A stretch of 64,000 nt of DNA from Sulfuriferula sp. AH1 (lineage in GTDB: Bacteria > Pseudomonadota > Gammaproteobacteria > Burkholderiales > Sulfuriferulaceae), in contig NZ_CP021138.1 in NCBI RefSeq assembly GCF_002162035.1, positions 1,674,001-1,738,000 on the forward strand. Reading direction: 5' to 3'. The translations under genes and the position numbers were made by a program. Positions 38,119-48,444 of this stretch are shown one piece after another. The notes under the pieces were generated by a model. The model did not search any database and had not been told where the DNA came from. It saw nothing but the letters and a program-made list of their open reading frames with translations. Numbering within the stretch: position 1 is the stretch's first letter; each line of letters opens with the position of its first letter.

Positions 38119-39345
38119 ATGGCACTCATTGTACAGAAATACGGCGGCACATCGGTAGGCAGCGTCGAACGCATCAAACATGTAGCGGAACGCGTAGCCA
38201 AATTCAAAATGCTGGGACATCAGGTTGTCGTCGTACTCTCCGCCATGAGCGGCGAAACCAACCGCCTGATTGCACTTGCCAAAGGCGTCCAATCCGATCC
38301 CGATCCACGCGAACTCGACGTTCTAGTGTCTACCGGCGAACAAGTGACTATCGCTTTATTAGCCATGGCGCTAAAAGATCTGGGATTGAAAGCCAAGAGC
38401 TACACCGGCTCGCAAGTCCGTATCCTCACCGACAACGCCCATACCAAAGCCCGCATTCTCGGCATTGACGAAGAAAACATCCGCAACGACCTTGCCGCAG
38501 GCAAAGTCATCGTCGTCGCCGGTTTCCAGGGCGTGGACGAACACGGCAACATCACCACGCTCGGCCGTGGCGGCTCCGACACCACCGGCGTTGCGCTGGC
38601 CGCCGCACTGAAGGCTGACGAATGCCAGATTTACACGGACGTCGACGGCGTATACACCACCGACCCGCGCATCGTTCCCGAAGCGCGCCGGCTGAAGACC
38701 ATCACCTTTGAAGAGATGCTGGAAATGGCCAGCCTCGGCTCCAAGGTACTGCAAATCCGTTCGGTCGAATTCGCCGGCAAATACAAAGTCAAACTGCGCG
38801 TACTCTCCAGCTTTCAGGAAGAAGGCGAAGGCACACTCATCACTTTTGAGGAAGAAAACAACATGGAACAAGCGATTATCTCTGGCATCGCCTTCAACCG
38901 CGACGAAGCCAAGATTACCGTACTCGGTGTACCCGACACCCCAGGCATCGCATACCAGATCCTGGGCCCGGTCGCCGATGCGAACATCGACGTGGACATG
39001 ATCATCCAGAACGTCGGCGCCAACAACACCACCGATTTCACCTTCACCGTGCATCGCAACGAATACGCCCGCGCCATGCAATTGCTCAACAGCATGCAAC
39101 CGCAGATCGGCGCCCACAAAATCATCGGCGACGACAAGATCGCCAAGGTTTCCATCATCGGCGTAGGCATGCGCTCGCACGTAGGCATCGCCAGCACCAT
39201 GTTCAAGACGCTGGCCGAAGAAGGCATCAACATCCAGATGATATCCACTTCGGAAATCAAGATTTCCGTCGTCATCGACGAAAAGTATCTGGAACTGGCG
39301 GTACGAGTGCTGCACAAGGCATTTAATCTGGAAAACGCCGGATAA
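38119..39345 (+). CDS. lysC: Aspartate kinase
   Basis: First enzyme of the aspartate pathway (Lys, Thr, Met). The 408-residue product opens MALIVQKYGGTSVGSVERIK and has LSAMSGETNRLI, STGEQVT and TLGRGGSDTTGVALAAAL. Two ACT domains (ITVLGVPDTPGIAYQILGPVA and VSIIGVGMRSHVGIASTMF) are for feedback control. Single-function enzyme, not fused to homoserine dehydrogenase. Confidence 0.95.
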   Translation: MALIVQKYGGTSVGSVERIKHVAERVAKFKMLGHQVVVVLSAMSGETNRLIALAKGVQSDPDPRELDVLVSTGEQVTIALLAMALKDLGLKAKSYTGSQVRILTDNAHTKARILGIDEENIRNDLAAGKVIVVAGFQGVDEHGNITTLGRGGSDTTGVALAAALKADECQIYTDVDGVYTTDPRIVPEARRLKTITFEEMLEMASLGSKVLQIRSVEFAGKYKVKLRVLSSFQEEGEGTLITFEEENNMEQAIISGIAFNRDEAKITVLGVPDTPGIAYQILGPVADANIDVDMIIQNVGANNTTDFTFTVHRNEYARAMQLLNSMQPQIGAHKIIGDDKIAKVSIIGVGMRSHVGIASTMFKTLAEEGINIQMISTSEIKISVVIDEKYLELAVRVLHKAFNLENAG

Positions 39346-39412
39346 AGTTGACGCCCCAGGCGCGTTAGGCTATCATGGCGCGCTGTTTGAAGTTGCTGAA
39401 AACCAGCAATTA

Positions 39413-39505
39413 GGAGAGATGGCCGAGTGGTCGAAGGTACTCCCCTGCTAAGGGAGCGTAGGGTTTATAGCCTTACCGAGGGTTCGAATCCCTCTCTCTC
39501 CGCCA
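39413..39505 (+). tRNA. tRNA-Ser (GCT)
   Basis: GGAGAGATGGCCGAGTGG to CTCTCTCCGCCA, with CCA encoded. The anticodon loop CTGCTAA gives GCT. A long variable arm is present. Confidence 0.96.
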
Positions 39506-39581
39506 ACAACCGTTTAAGCAATTTTTAAACCAGTAGTTGAGTTAAGACAGTGAAGTATGTTACAATTTTGTTCTTACGGAT

Positions 39582-39658
39582 GCGCCCGTAGCTCAGCTGG
39601 ATAGAGTACTTGGCTACGAACCAAGGGGTCAGGGGTTCGAATCCCTTCGGGCGCACCA
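39582..39658 (+). tRNA. tRNA-Arg (ACG)
   Basis: GCGCCCGTAGCTCAGC to CTTCGGGCGCACCA. The anticodon loop CTACGAA gives ACG (A34 normally modified to inosine). It borders the accessory island that follows and could have been its integration site, although I found no second copy of its 3' end in the window. Confidence 0.96.
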
Positions 39659-39865
39659 ATCAATTCAAAGGCTTGCAGAAATGCAGGCATTTTTATTTCC
39701 TTAAAATATTCAATTGGTGACACTTTTGGTGACACTTTTGCACAGTTCAAATCAGCCTTACGGCTGATGGCTGCCTGCTTACATAATGAACCCCAAACCC
39801 GCCACCCATAATCATCCAAAGTCGACCACCTATTACAATGATATGATTGAACAGCCGAGGTCAAT
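39659..39865. other. Junk between tRNA-Arg and the ATPase remnant
   Basis: Contains a tandem GGTGACACTTTT (two copies around 39715-39740) of the kind often left at tRNA-adjacent integrase ends. No integrase domain or intact gene is visible. Confidence 0.4.
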
Positions 39866-41039
39866 CTATAGCTTGTGAGCCATGAATGACCCTGAACCTA
39901 TCGCACTCACTGCTCTTTCCAGCAAATGTTCGTGGTGTGTAAAAAACAATACCTGCGTTTTCTTGGACAATTCCGCAAGCACCTTGAAGGTTGCGCTCGC
40001 CGATGTGTCGTCGAAATTAATAACGATGTCATCCACCACAACCGGCATTGGTTCCTGATTACAAACATGACTCTCAATTGCGGCCAATCGCAATGCCAAG
40101 AAAAGCTGATCCCGTGTACCCGAACTTAGATTACCAACGGTTTCACGCTTGCCATTGGCTCGAACGCCAACGAGGATTGTCATATCTTCATCGAAATCCG
40201 TCGCAATTTTGGTGAATCGTCCCCCAGTGATAGTCGCGAACAGTTCTGATGCACGCGCCAACAGGGGGCCTTGATAGCGTTGCTGGTAGGTTTCTATGGC
40301 CTCCGAAATAATGGAGGATGAAAGTCGTGCTGATGCATATTCGGCGATCAGATTTGAAAGCCTAGCCGCTGCATCTGCTGCTTTTTGCTCCGCATCCGCA
40401 TCGCCATCAATCTTGCCAAGTGCCGCCTCTGCCTCGATCAACTTCTCGTGTCGCTTTTCCACTTGCGGTGTGCATGCCTGGAGGTCTCCACCTGCTCGCT
40501 CCAGCGAAGCCTTGTCACTGCCGGATGTAAATTGATACAGAGCGCCGATTGAAAACTGATACACCTATTTGGGAAGATGGCCGGATTTTGGATTCGGCCA
40601 TGATCACAGACGAGGTGTATGTGGAAATTGAATTATTGAGGAAACATGGCATGAGCTTGCGCAAGATTGCCGAAGAAGTGGGGCATTTCGCAACCGGCTG
40701 CAGACTTTAAGTTAGCCAACTCCTGATTCGCCAGCCGTATTGTCTGATCTGCCTGAGTAAAAGCTTTTCCTGCCTCCTTAATTCTTTCCTCTAGTGATTT
40801 GCGACGCTGTGCAAGTATCTTCCCTTCAGTCAACCGCTCATAAAGTGTTTCAACCACGGCATCGGCTGACCTATTCGCGCGGTCGTATTGTATCGCTTCA
40901 CAAAGACGTGCCGCGTCCCCCTCAACTAGCATCACTGTTGCTTGTGTCGCAGCGAGTTCAGCGCGAGCCGCATCCTGCATATCAAGCGCATCCTCGAAGT
41001 CCTCGAACTGTCCAAGTCTTGCGGTGGCCTCCTTGTTGA
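39866..41039 (-). pseudogene. Broken YhaN/SbcC-like AAA ATPase
   Basis: Two minus-strand pieces of one gene. The piece 41039-40690 is coiled-coil (LTEGKILAQRRKSLEERIKEAGKAF..). The piece 40525-39866 continues the coil and ends with the ABC-type signature GNLSSGTRDQLFLALRLAAIES, Walker B PMPVVVDDIVINFDDT and switch region LFFTHHEHLLERA. This is the C-terminal half of a large SMC/YhaN-like ATPase, usually paired with an Mre11-type nuclease. An IS21 remnant splits it, and the N-terminal half, with Walker A, is missing beyond another IS21-type end at 41040. Confidence 0.75.
40526..40690 (+). mobile_element. IS21-family left-end remnant
   Basis: Starts TGTAAATTGATACA with related terminal repeats (GATTGAAAACTGATACACC). 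It then codes for the first ~25 residues of an IstA-type transposase (EVYVEIELLRKHGMSLRKIAEEVG), with the expected N-terminal helix-turn-helix. The right boundary is approximate. Confidence 0.65.
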
Positions 41040-41040
41040 C

Positions 41041-41100
41041 GCTAGGTTAAAAATGACCACCTGTGCTGGTTTAAAATTGACCAGGTGCTTATAGCCGTTA
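41041..41100. mobile_element. IS21-type terminal repeats
   Basis: TTAAAAATGACCACC and TTTAAAATTGACCAGG are two spaced copies of the terminal-repeat style of another IS21-family element, different from that at 40526. It truncates the ATPase gene. No transposase is left. Confidence 0.5.
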
Positions 41101-41227
41101 TATGGTCAAAATTAAGTCAGCGGCAACATGGCAGGTGGCGTGCGTGACAGACCCGCGCTTGCAGCATCGCGCATCCGGCATCCTGTCACACGTAAAGCGT
41201 TTGCTGGAACAAAAACGTGGCGACATG

Positions 41228-41300
41228 TAGTAGTCGCGATCTGATCTGACAGTCCCCCGATTTGACTGATGCTACTGTCAGATCAAGTCGGAACTACTAC
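41228..41300. repeat. 73-bp imperfect inverted repeat (MITE- or IS-end-like)
   Basis: Outer arms GTAGTAGT and ACTACTAC plus perfect inner arms GATCTGACAGT / ACTGTCAGATC, with a ~20-nt loop. It abuts the end of the DruE-like gene. A 42-codon frame (41102-41230) just before it has no recognisable family. Confidence 0.55.
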
Positions 41301-43436
41301 ATTTCATTCGCTCTCAACAAATATATAAGTCGGGAATATCTGCCCTTCAATCCTGACCCGAGCTTCCGAAACTGCCCGCCCCTGTTCCTGAGCTGAGTCA
41401 TTAAACGGAAATTGCGACGCCTGCCTGGACAATAGATTCCCAGCTAGTTTTGGTACTTGCCAGTACGAGAACCCTTGGTCGAGCCATGCCTTCGTAACAT
41501 GACCATCCTCGCACTCGATTTCCAGAAGTCGCGCATGTATCACATCCTGTTTAGGCATACTTTGCAAAATGCAGCTCATTCCACAATATTCAAATGCCTC
41601 ACGAATAGCTTCATCACGCGCTGTTGAGGTAGGCCAATTGTTAAAAAACATGCTTGGCTTCTTAAAGCTATTTACTTCCTCTGCAAATGGCACAACACCG
41701 AGCTCTACAGACTGCACAGCCCAGCGTTCCTTATATGCGCGCTTGAATGCTGAAATAAAATCAAGGAGTAAAGCGGCCGGGAGTGGCGAGTTCAAATAGC
41801 GATCTCGGTATGCAACTCGAACAATATCGGACGAACCACCTATCAATGATGATCCAAATTTACACTCCAACTCCGTGAGCAAACGCTCACCGAAACCCGA
41901 TGAAATTCCATCCAAAGCATTTGAAACCTCAACTCTACAAACGCGGCCGGATGTCTCCACTGGCGTGTCAGTAGCGAAATTGAGTGGCTGAACCAGGATA
42001 CCCGAAAGTTCAGGATTGCCAAACACCAACAAAGCTCCGTTATTAACGCCCCAATTCGCTGCGGGATATGCCGAATAAGACGTCGGATAGGCCCATGCTC
42101 GCGATTTACCGGCTGAAATAATCTCAGCCACAACATAACCATTTGGTGAGCAAGCAGGCACATCACCAGACCAAATTGATACATTATCAAGATTCGACAT
42201 AACATGAAGAGCAAACCGATCAGCCTGTGACAGTTCATTCACAGCTGTCTGGGCCAATATAATCTTGACTATACAAGGTGAAGATGCCCATCTCTGAATC
42301 CAGCTACGCAAAGGCGACGATGCAATATCCCATTCGGATACATCACCAAGAAGATACATCCTGAGTTCTTCAATATCTGGGCGTGCCAACTCGCGTGTAA
42401 TTGCCTCCGGTAAAGACTGAAATTCAGCATTAGTTCGATCTTTACCGAACAATGCATCTCCGGCTTGAAGCTCAAAGTCAGCTAACCAACGTTCAGTGAG
42501 GAAATCCAAGGCCACTTGCCGATTGAGATCATCTAGCCTGAAGCGTGTATCGTAGCTGAGCAAGCAATGCTGACACGCACCTTCACATTCTGCACTGCAG
42601 TTCAATGCCTCTTTGGCCTGACCCAATACTTCCCGCAACCGATTCGTAACTGACGAACAATACCCCGAAGCACTTCGATCAAAAATCACGATAGCTTGAC
42701 CACTGACTCCACCATCTAACCGTATCGGCTTAGTGTCGCAGCCGAGCTCATCAACTTCAATACCGAGCATTGAAGCAATTCCACTACGAATTGCAACAGC
42801 AAGCGAATATGCTACCTGCCGGTCTGTCAGTGGCTGCCCATCGAACCACCAAAGCATAAGCTCCAAAACATCGGTAGTCATGCTATGCCCGAGTCGAACA
42901 CCTGGCTTGATAGAAAACTTCCTATTACTCCCTTCACAAATGGAGGTTTCTCCACCTTGAGCACCACGCAAACGGCGATGGGGTGTGGTGAATACCTTTG
43001 GAAAGGCGACACCCTCCTTATTAGCGGTTATATCCTCAGGCTCTGTAATCATAGGTTCGGCTCGACCGCACTCCAAACAGATGGCGTAACCATGACCGTT
43101 TGTACCAGCCGAATAATTAAACACACTACCAGAAGAACTCGACCTGTAGCTGCCAAGTTTCGGGTTCGCGAGTGGCAACCACTCGCCGCTCGCGTTGATC
43201 CATGGCAGTTCCACAGGCACGTACGACTGAGTCGAAATATCGTTATGCGGAGACTCGTAAAGATCGACTGAGAAACCAGCTGGCTCAAGATAGGTAAATC
43301 GGCAATCCGGACCAATCGGCAACGAAGTACCGCAATCGGGACAGTGAGATATCTGATCTGCCGAAACTGTTGTACCGCTGGAACCGCAAGCACGACAACG
43401 CCATGCTTCACGTATGTTCTATAGTGGACCCCTCAG

Positions 43437-44438
43437 TCAAGACAATAATGCATCGAGTTTAAGAGGGTAACCTTTTACATGCAGCGGAACAGCGCTGCCC
43501 CGGTTTTCTGTTTCTTTTTTCGTTTCTATTTCTGAGTGCGTTTTTTCTGTCTCACTCGGGTGCCCGGACAAGAGTTTTTTGTCGTATTTGTCCACAATCC
43601 TTGCGCCGCCTCCGCTTGCTGTACGGTAAACCTGGTCCGGTGTGTCGTAGCCCAGCGATTGGTGCGTTCTTTCCGTGTTGTAAAACACAAAGTATTCCGT
43701 CAGTCCAAGCAGTAAATCAGGCATGGTGGCGTAGCCTTTCAGGTACACGTCTTCATGTTTGACGCTACGCCAGAGCCGTTCCACAAAAATATTATCCAGT
43801 GCCCGGCCTCGCCCATCCATGCTGATGCTAATGCCGTGCGACTTGAGCACGCCCGTAAAAGCTTCACTGGTGAACTGGCTGCCCTGATCGGTATTGAATA
43901 TCTCAGGCGCACCATATGTTTGCAATGCCTGCTCCAGGCAGTCCACGCAGAACCCACTATCCATTGTGTTGGATAACCGCCATGACAGTACTTTACGCGA
44001 GTACCAGTCAATCACCGCCACCAAATACACAAACCCTCGCGGCAGACGAATGTACGTAATATCTGTGCTCCATACCTGATTGGGACGCGTCACCAGCACG
44101 CCCCTGAGCAGGTACGGGTAAACCTTGTGCTGCGGGTGCCGTCGACTGGTGTTAGGCCATGGCGCCATGCCCGCAAGACCCAATATACCCATCAGCCTCT
44201 GCACACGCTTGCGGTTGATCTTGTGCCCCAAGCCACGCAGGTATTGCTTGATCTTGCGGCTGCCGTAAAACGGATGCCGCGTGTATTCGGCGTCAATCAG
44301 TGCCAGTAACGCCAATTCCTGTTTGTCTGGTTCTGTCGTTAATTGTGGCGCATAAACAGTGGAACGCGCCACACCGGTCAGTGCACATTGCCGTATCAGC
44401 GCCAGCGGCTCGATGGTGCTGACCCATTGCTTGCGCAC
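43437..44438 (-). CDS. IS3-family transposase OrfB, copy 1
   Basis: Integrase-core protein of 333 residues starting at a GTG, with the DDE triad visible in WSTDITYIRLP, FNTDQGSQFTS and the E of NIFVERLWRSVKHEDVYL. Probably produced mainly as an OrfAB fusion by -1 slippage on the A8 run near the end of orfA (LKKK, then VWDQPIAVRKQW). Confidence 0.92.
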   Translation of the reverse strand: MRKQWVSTIEPLALIRQCALTGVARSTVYAPQLTTEPDKQELALLALIDAEYTRHPFYGSRKIKQYLRGLGHKINRKRVQRLMGILGLAGMAPWPNTSRRHPQHKVYPYLLRGVLVTRPNQVWSTDITYIRLPRGFVYLVAVIDWYSRKVLSWRLSNTMDSGFCVDCLEQALQTYGAPEIFNTDQGSQFTSEAFTGVLKSHGISISMDGRGRALDNIFVERLWRSVKHEDVYLKGYATMPDLLLGLTEYFVFYNTERTHQSLGYDTPDQVYRTASGGGARIVDKYDKKLLSGHPSETEKTHSEIETKKETENRGSAVPLHVKGYPLKLDALLS

Positions 44439-44440
44439 TG

Positions 44441-44734
44441 CTATTGGCTGATCCCAGACTTTTTTTTGAGCCAGTCCAGTTCCATCTTCAACCGCCCAAT
44501 CTCGGAATAGAGCCGCTCAGGACTGGCAGATGGGTCGGCAGGTTTCGGGCCACGTTTGGCATCAAACACATTGGCAGCTTGCTCTTGCAGCTCCTTCTTC
44601 CATAAACCAACTTGCGTCGGATGTACTCCAAACTCCTGGCCAATTTCGTTCACCGTCCTGATGCCGCGAATTGCCTCAAGTGCCACCTTGGCCTTGAATT
44701 CACCACTAAAATTCTTACGCTTCGTTTCACTCAC
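44441..44734 (-). CDS. IS3-family transposase OrfA, copy 1
   Basis: A 97-residue helix-turn-helix protein (KNFSGEFKAKVALEAIRGIRTVNEIGQEFGVHPTQVGLWKKEL) with a leucine-zipper-like end, giving DNA binding to the IS ends. Confidence 0.92.
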   Translation of the reverse strand: MSETKRKNFSGEFKAKVALEAIRGIRTVNEIGQEFGVHPTQVGLWKKELQEQAANVFDAKRGPKPADPSASPERLYSEIGRLKMELDWLKKKSGISQ

Positions 44735-46070
44735 AACCTGCTCCTTTGTTCAGCAGGTTACTATCTTAATTCACTGTCTGAAAATTGGGGTCCACTATAG
44801 TTCTGTATTTCCTTGATTGCTTGCACTGAAGCAGGCGCATGCCAATTTAACGTAATGCCTGCAGAACGATAAACAAGACCATCAATAACCACTTCCGCTC
44901 CAGGTGCGTACTCCCGTAAAGCTGTCACTGTGCCACGACTTGGCAACTCTCGATGGCGTAAGAGATTATCTATCCGATCATCTTTTTTTCTCGTTTTATT
45001 TCGCTCCAACTCGTCACAAGTCATCGTCTCAAATGAAGAGATATCAGTTGGGAAGCCATATCCTGGCAAAAAGCCTTCTGCCGCAAGCTCGCGAAGCAAA
45101 TATTCCCCGGTAAGTCGCTTTTGTTGTATCTGCAGAGCTTTATATGCTGGCTCCTTCTCTTTAATTGCCCCTTGGAACTTAGCCAACTGTAATTCAACAC
45201 TATCAAATTCCCCAAACCATTCGTGACTATGTGCCGAGAGCATAGCTGCGGCCTCCGCAGCGAGTCGACCAAGCGATACTGCTCCCTCATAGCAGGTATG
45301 ACGTAATAACGAGCGCAACCCTGATGCAAGATGCGTTTCCTTCGATTCATCAAAACATTTAGCCCAGGCAATAAACTTATTCGCTGGTGCCACTTCTTTT
45401 GGAAGCATCCACCATCCCATATCTAGCTTATCAAGACTGGCCGAATTAGAAAGTTGCGACCGAAGAAAGCTCGCCAACATCATTGAATTTATATGTCGCT
45501 GGACAATGATTGGACTTTCCAGCTTAATAGTCGGAGCAGGCAACTGAGTCGTGAATGCCCAAAGAGTATTATCAAATACATGCTGATCGTGAGGGTTGTT
45601 TTTGCAAACTGTTAATGCTACGGATCGAGTTTCTGAACGTCGTCCAGCCCGACCTGCACGCTGCAAATAGTTAGTGGGATGAGGTGGCACATTATTCATT
45701 GCCACGATGGTGATACCTCCAATATCGACACCCATCTCCATCGTGGTTGAACAACTTAGAAGGTTTATGCGTCCCGACTTGAAATCCCGTTCATACTGCT
45801 CTAAACGGCTTCCTGGCTGCTGAGCCGAATGTTCTGCGGTACGGAAATAACCCCCTCCTTCAACAATTCGGTCACTTAAGTCCGACCAAAGCCCCTCGGT
45901 ACGAAGTGAAATAACGTTGATATCCTCCGTCAACCATTGACGAATCGAAGATAGACGTTCTTCCTCGGAAGAAAAATCCCTGGCAAGTAAACTGCAATTC
46001 GGTAATATAGTGGACCCCAATTTTCAGACAGTGAATTAAGATAGTAACCTGCTGAACAAAGGAGCAGGTT

Positions 46071-46364
46071 GTGAGTGAAACGAAGCGTAAGAATTTTAGT
46101 GGTGAATTCAAGGCCAAGGTGGCACTTGAGGCAATTCGCGGCATCAGGACGGTGAACGAAATTGGCCAGGAGTTTGGAGTACATCCGACGCAAGTTGGTT
46201 TATGGAAGAAGGAGCTGCAAGAGCAAGCTGCCAATGTGTTTGATGCCAAACGTGGCCCGAAACCTGCCGACCCATCTGCCAGTCCTGAGCGGCTCTATTC
46301 CGAGATTGGGCGGTTGAAGATGGAACTGGACTGGCTCAAAAAAAAGTCTGGGATCAGCCAATAG
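46071..46364 (+). CDS. IS3-family transposase OrfA, copy 2
   Basis: Identical in sequence to the OrfA of copy 1; helix-turn-helix protein of 97 residues. The A8 slippery run is at 46338-46345. Confidence 0.92.
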   Translation: MSETKRKNFSGEFKAKVALEAIRGIRTVNEIGQEFGVHPTQVGLWKKELQEQAANVFDAKRGPKPADPSASPERLYSEIGRLKMELDWLKKKSGISQ

Positions 46365-46366
46365 CA

Positions 46367-47368
46367 GTGCGCAAGCAATGGGTCAGCACCATCGAGCCGC
46401 TGGCGCTGATACGGCAATGTGCACTGACCGGTGTGGCGCGTTCCACTGTTTATGCGCCACAATTAACGACAGAACCAGACAAACAGGAATTGGCGTTACT
46501 GGCACTGATTGACGCCGAATACACGCGGCATCCGTTTTACGGCAGCCGCAAGATCAAGCAATACCTGCGTGGCTTGGGGCACAAGATCAACCGCAAGCGT
46601 GTGCAGAGGCTGATGGGTATATTGGGTCTTGCGGGCATGGCGCCATGGCCTAACACCAGTCGACGGCACCCGCAGCACAAGGTTTACCCGTACCTGCTCA
46701 GGGGCGTGCTGGTGACGCGTCCCAATCAGGTATGGAGCACAGATATTACGTACATTCGTCTGCCGCGAGGGTTTGTGTATTTGGTGGCGGTGATTGACTG
46801 GTACTCGCGTAAAGTACTGTCATGGCGGTTATCCAACACAATGGATAGTGGGTTCTGCGTGGACTGCCTGGAGCAGGCATTGCAAACATATGGTGCGCCT
46901 GAGATATTCAATACCGATCAGGGCAGCCAGTTCACCAGTGAAGCTTTTACGGGCGTGCTCAAGTCGCACGGCATTAGCATCAGCATGGATGGGCGAGGCC
47001 GGGCACTGGATAATATTTTTGTGGAACGGCTCTGGCGTAGCGTCAAACATGAAGACGTGTACCTGAAAGGCTACGCCACCATGCCTGATTTACTGCTTGG
47101 ACTGACGGAATACTTTGTGTTTTACAACACGGAAAGAACGCACCAATCGCTGGGCTACGACACACCGGACCAGGTTTACCGTACAGCAAGCGGAGGCGGC
47201 GCAAGGATTGTGGACAAATACGACAAAAAACTCTTGTCCGGGCACCCGAGTGAGACAGAAAAAACGCACTCAGAAATAGAAACGAAAAAAGAAACAGAAA
47301 ACCGGGGCAGCGCTGTTCCGCTGCATGTAAAAGGTTACCCTCTTAAACTCGATGCATTATTGTCTTGA
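46367..47368 (+). CDS. IS3-family transposase OrfB, copy 2
   Basis: Identical to the OrfB of copy 1 (333 residues, DDE integrase core intact), pointing to very recent transposition or gene conversion. Confidence 0.92.
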   Translation: MRKQWVSTIEPLALIRQCALTGVARSTVYAPQLTTEPDKQELALLALIDAEYTRHPFYGSRKIKQYLRGLGHKINRKRVQRLMGILGLAGMAPWPNTSRRHPQHKVYPYLLRGVLVTRPNQVWSTDITYIRLPRGFVYLVAVIDWYSRKVLSWRLSNTMDSGFCVDCLEQALQTYGAPEIFNTDQGSQFTSEAFTGVLKSHGISISMDGRGRALDNIFVERLWRSVKHEDVYLKGYATMPDLLLGLTEYFVFYNTERTHQSLGYDTPDQVYRTASGGGARIVDKYDKKLLSGHPSETEKTHSEIETKKETENRGSAVPLHVKGYPLKLDALLS

Positions 47369-47385
47369 CTGAGGGGTCCACTATA

Positions 47386-48409
47386 AGTATCGTTTGTTGA
47401 CGAATAGCGATGCTTTCGCCGTCTCAGCGCCAAGAATCTGCCTTCCATCAGCAAACGGCTCCCGCTCACCGACTTGGGCATCAATTGAAAAATAACGGGG
47501 TAGATCTTCATTAGTGTGGAGCCTAAAAAGGTGGACCAAATTCTCGACATGCACCGTTGTCGGACAGTGCAATGATGACATCAACTCATATCGCCCCTCT
47601 GCAATCGGTTTCAGAAAACGCTCAACTGCAAACATACTAGATGAAGATACCACAACCTGTTGCGCAGCCTCTTTCACCAAACCAGTCAAAAGCGCCTCCG
47701 CAGCGACATCTTCTAGTTGTAGTGGAAAACGCTCACGCCATTGAGGATCCCGCTTATTCAAGATCGCAATCGGGTCGGTTTCGCCAGTCAACTGAAACTC
47801 TTTCTTCAGTTCCAAAACCGCCCTCACCATTTGGGCAATCAAAGCATAAATTTCGGGTTTGTGCAGACTGCCCGGCAGCTCATCAGCACGATCAGCAACA
47901 TCTTGTGCAATTTGTGACTCATCCCAGTGAAAACGGGTTGCCGAGCGAAGCGCGGATGCCATGATCGAGGCAAGTTTGCCGCCACCATTCCCAATAAACT
48001 TAAGTGGCAAACCGCCCTGAGCTACTGCGGCACCAAAAAATTTCTTGCCTTCACCGCTGGGCCTATGTCCCCAATATGCGAACCCCTGTTGAACACATTC
48101 AGTTCTAGCATTTGTTGCAAGTTGCGTTGCATCTCCACCGAAAGAGCCGATTATTGGAGCCCACTCCCAAGCACCACCCTGATATTCACGCCGCCACCAC
48201 TCAGCCGCATAAAGAACAAATAAAGCCGGAAAGCTACGAATTTTACGGGCCACTTCACCCAATTGGCCAAACTCAGACGCAAAAGCAAGCGTATCTTTTA
48301 AAGACAGGTATTCATCGTCGGTCAGTCGGTAGCCATACAACATACGACCATCTGGTTGATTCAAGCCGTATCTTTTCAGTAAATTACCTAGCCATTTATC
48401 TGGGTTCAT
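47386..48409 (-). pseudogene. DruH-like protein (STY4851/ECs_5259 family), truncated by the IS
   Basis: About 341 residues remain. The N-terminus MNPDKWLGNLLKRYGLNQPDGRMLYGYRLTDDEY and the following LFVLYAAEWWRREYQGGAWEWAPII are typical, from memory, of the STY4851/ECs_5259 family, which I associate with DruH of Druantia type III. Family members are about 1000 residues, so two thirds is lost. The frame ends in the IS terminal TATAG. It starts 35 bp after the UDG-like gene and would have preceded the helicase gene. Confidence 0.6.
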
Positions 48410-48444
48410 GCTTTTTCCCGATTACATAAGTAAAAATACTTCTA

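Larger units (their letters stand above)
43420..44799 (-). mobile_element. IS3-family insertion sequence, copy 1 (1380 bp)
   Basis: Ends are TATAGTGGACCCC and GGGGTCCACTATA. It is flanked by GTTC on both sides (43416-43419 and 44800-44803), a 4-bp target duplication. It encodes OrfA and OrfB and is identical at protein level to copy 2 at 46006. The clean duplication shows simple transposition into the helicase gene. Confidence 0.93.
41304..46005 (-). pseudogene. DruE-like DUF1998 helicase, interrupted by an IS and lacking its N-terminus
   Basis: Coding segments are 46005-44800 and 43419-41304, with the IS between them. The first has helicase motifs V and VI (LLSCSTTMEMGVDIGG, NYLQRAGRAGRRSETRS). 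Joining the segments across the IS gives KEIQN-IREAWRCRACGS..ISHCPDCGTSL in frame, a zinc ribbon. The second has the DUF1998-type cysteine cluster NCSAECEGACQHCLLSYDTRF. The ATPase half (Walker A, DEAH) is absent because the gene starts at IS copy 2. Next to a DruH-like gene this is most like DruE of Druantia type III; other large DUF1998 helicases remain possible. It is non-functional as it stands. Confidence 0.75.
46006..47385 (+). mobile_element. IS3-family insertion sequence, copy 2 (1380 bp)
   Basis: Same length, ends and encoded proteins as copy 1, in opposite orientation. Flanks are GTAA (left) and AGTA (right), so there is no target duplication. One side lies in druE-like and the other in druH-like coding sequence. 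This is the signature of a deletion starting at the IS. Confidence 0.93.

Noticed and set aside
39574..39864. Protein frame containing APEGIRTPDPLVRSQVLYPAELRAHP
   Set aside because: This is the well-known spurious translation of the reverse strand of a tRNA gene (here tRNA-Arg).
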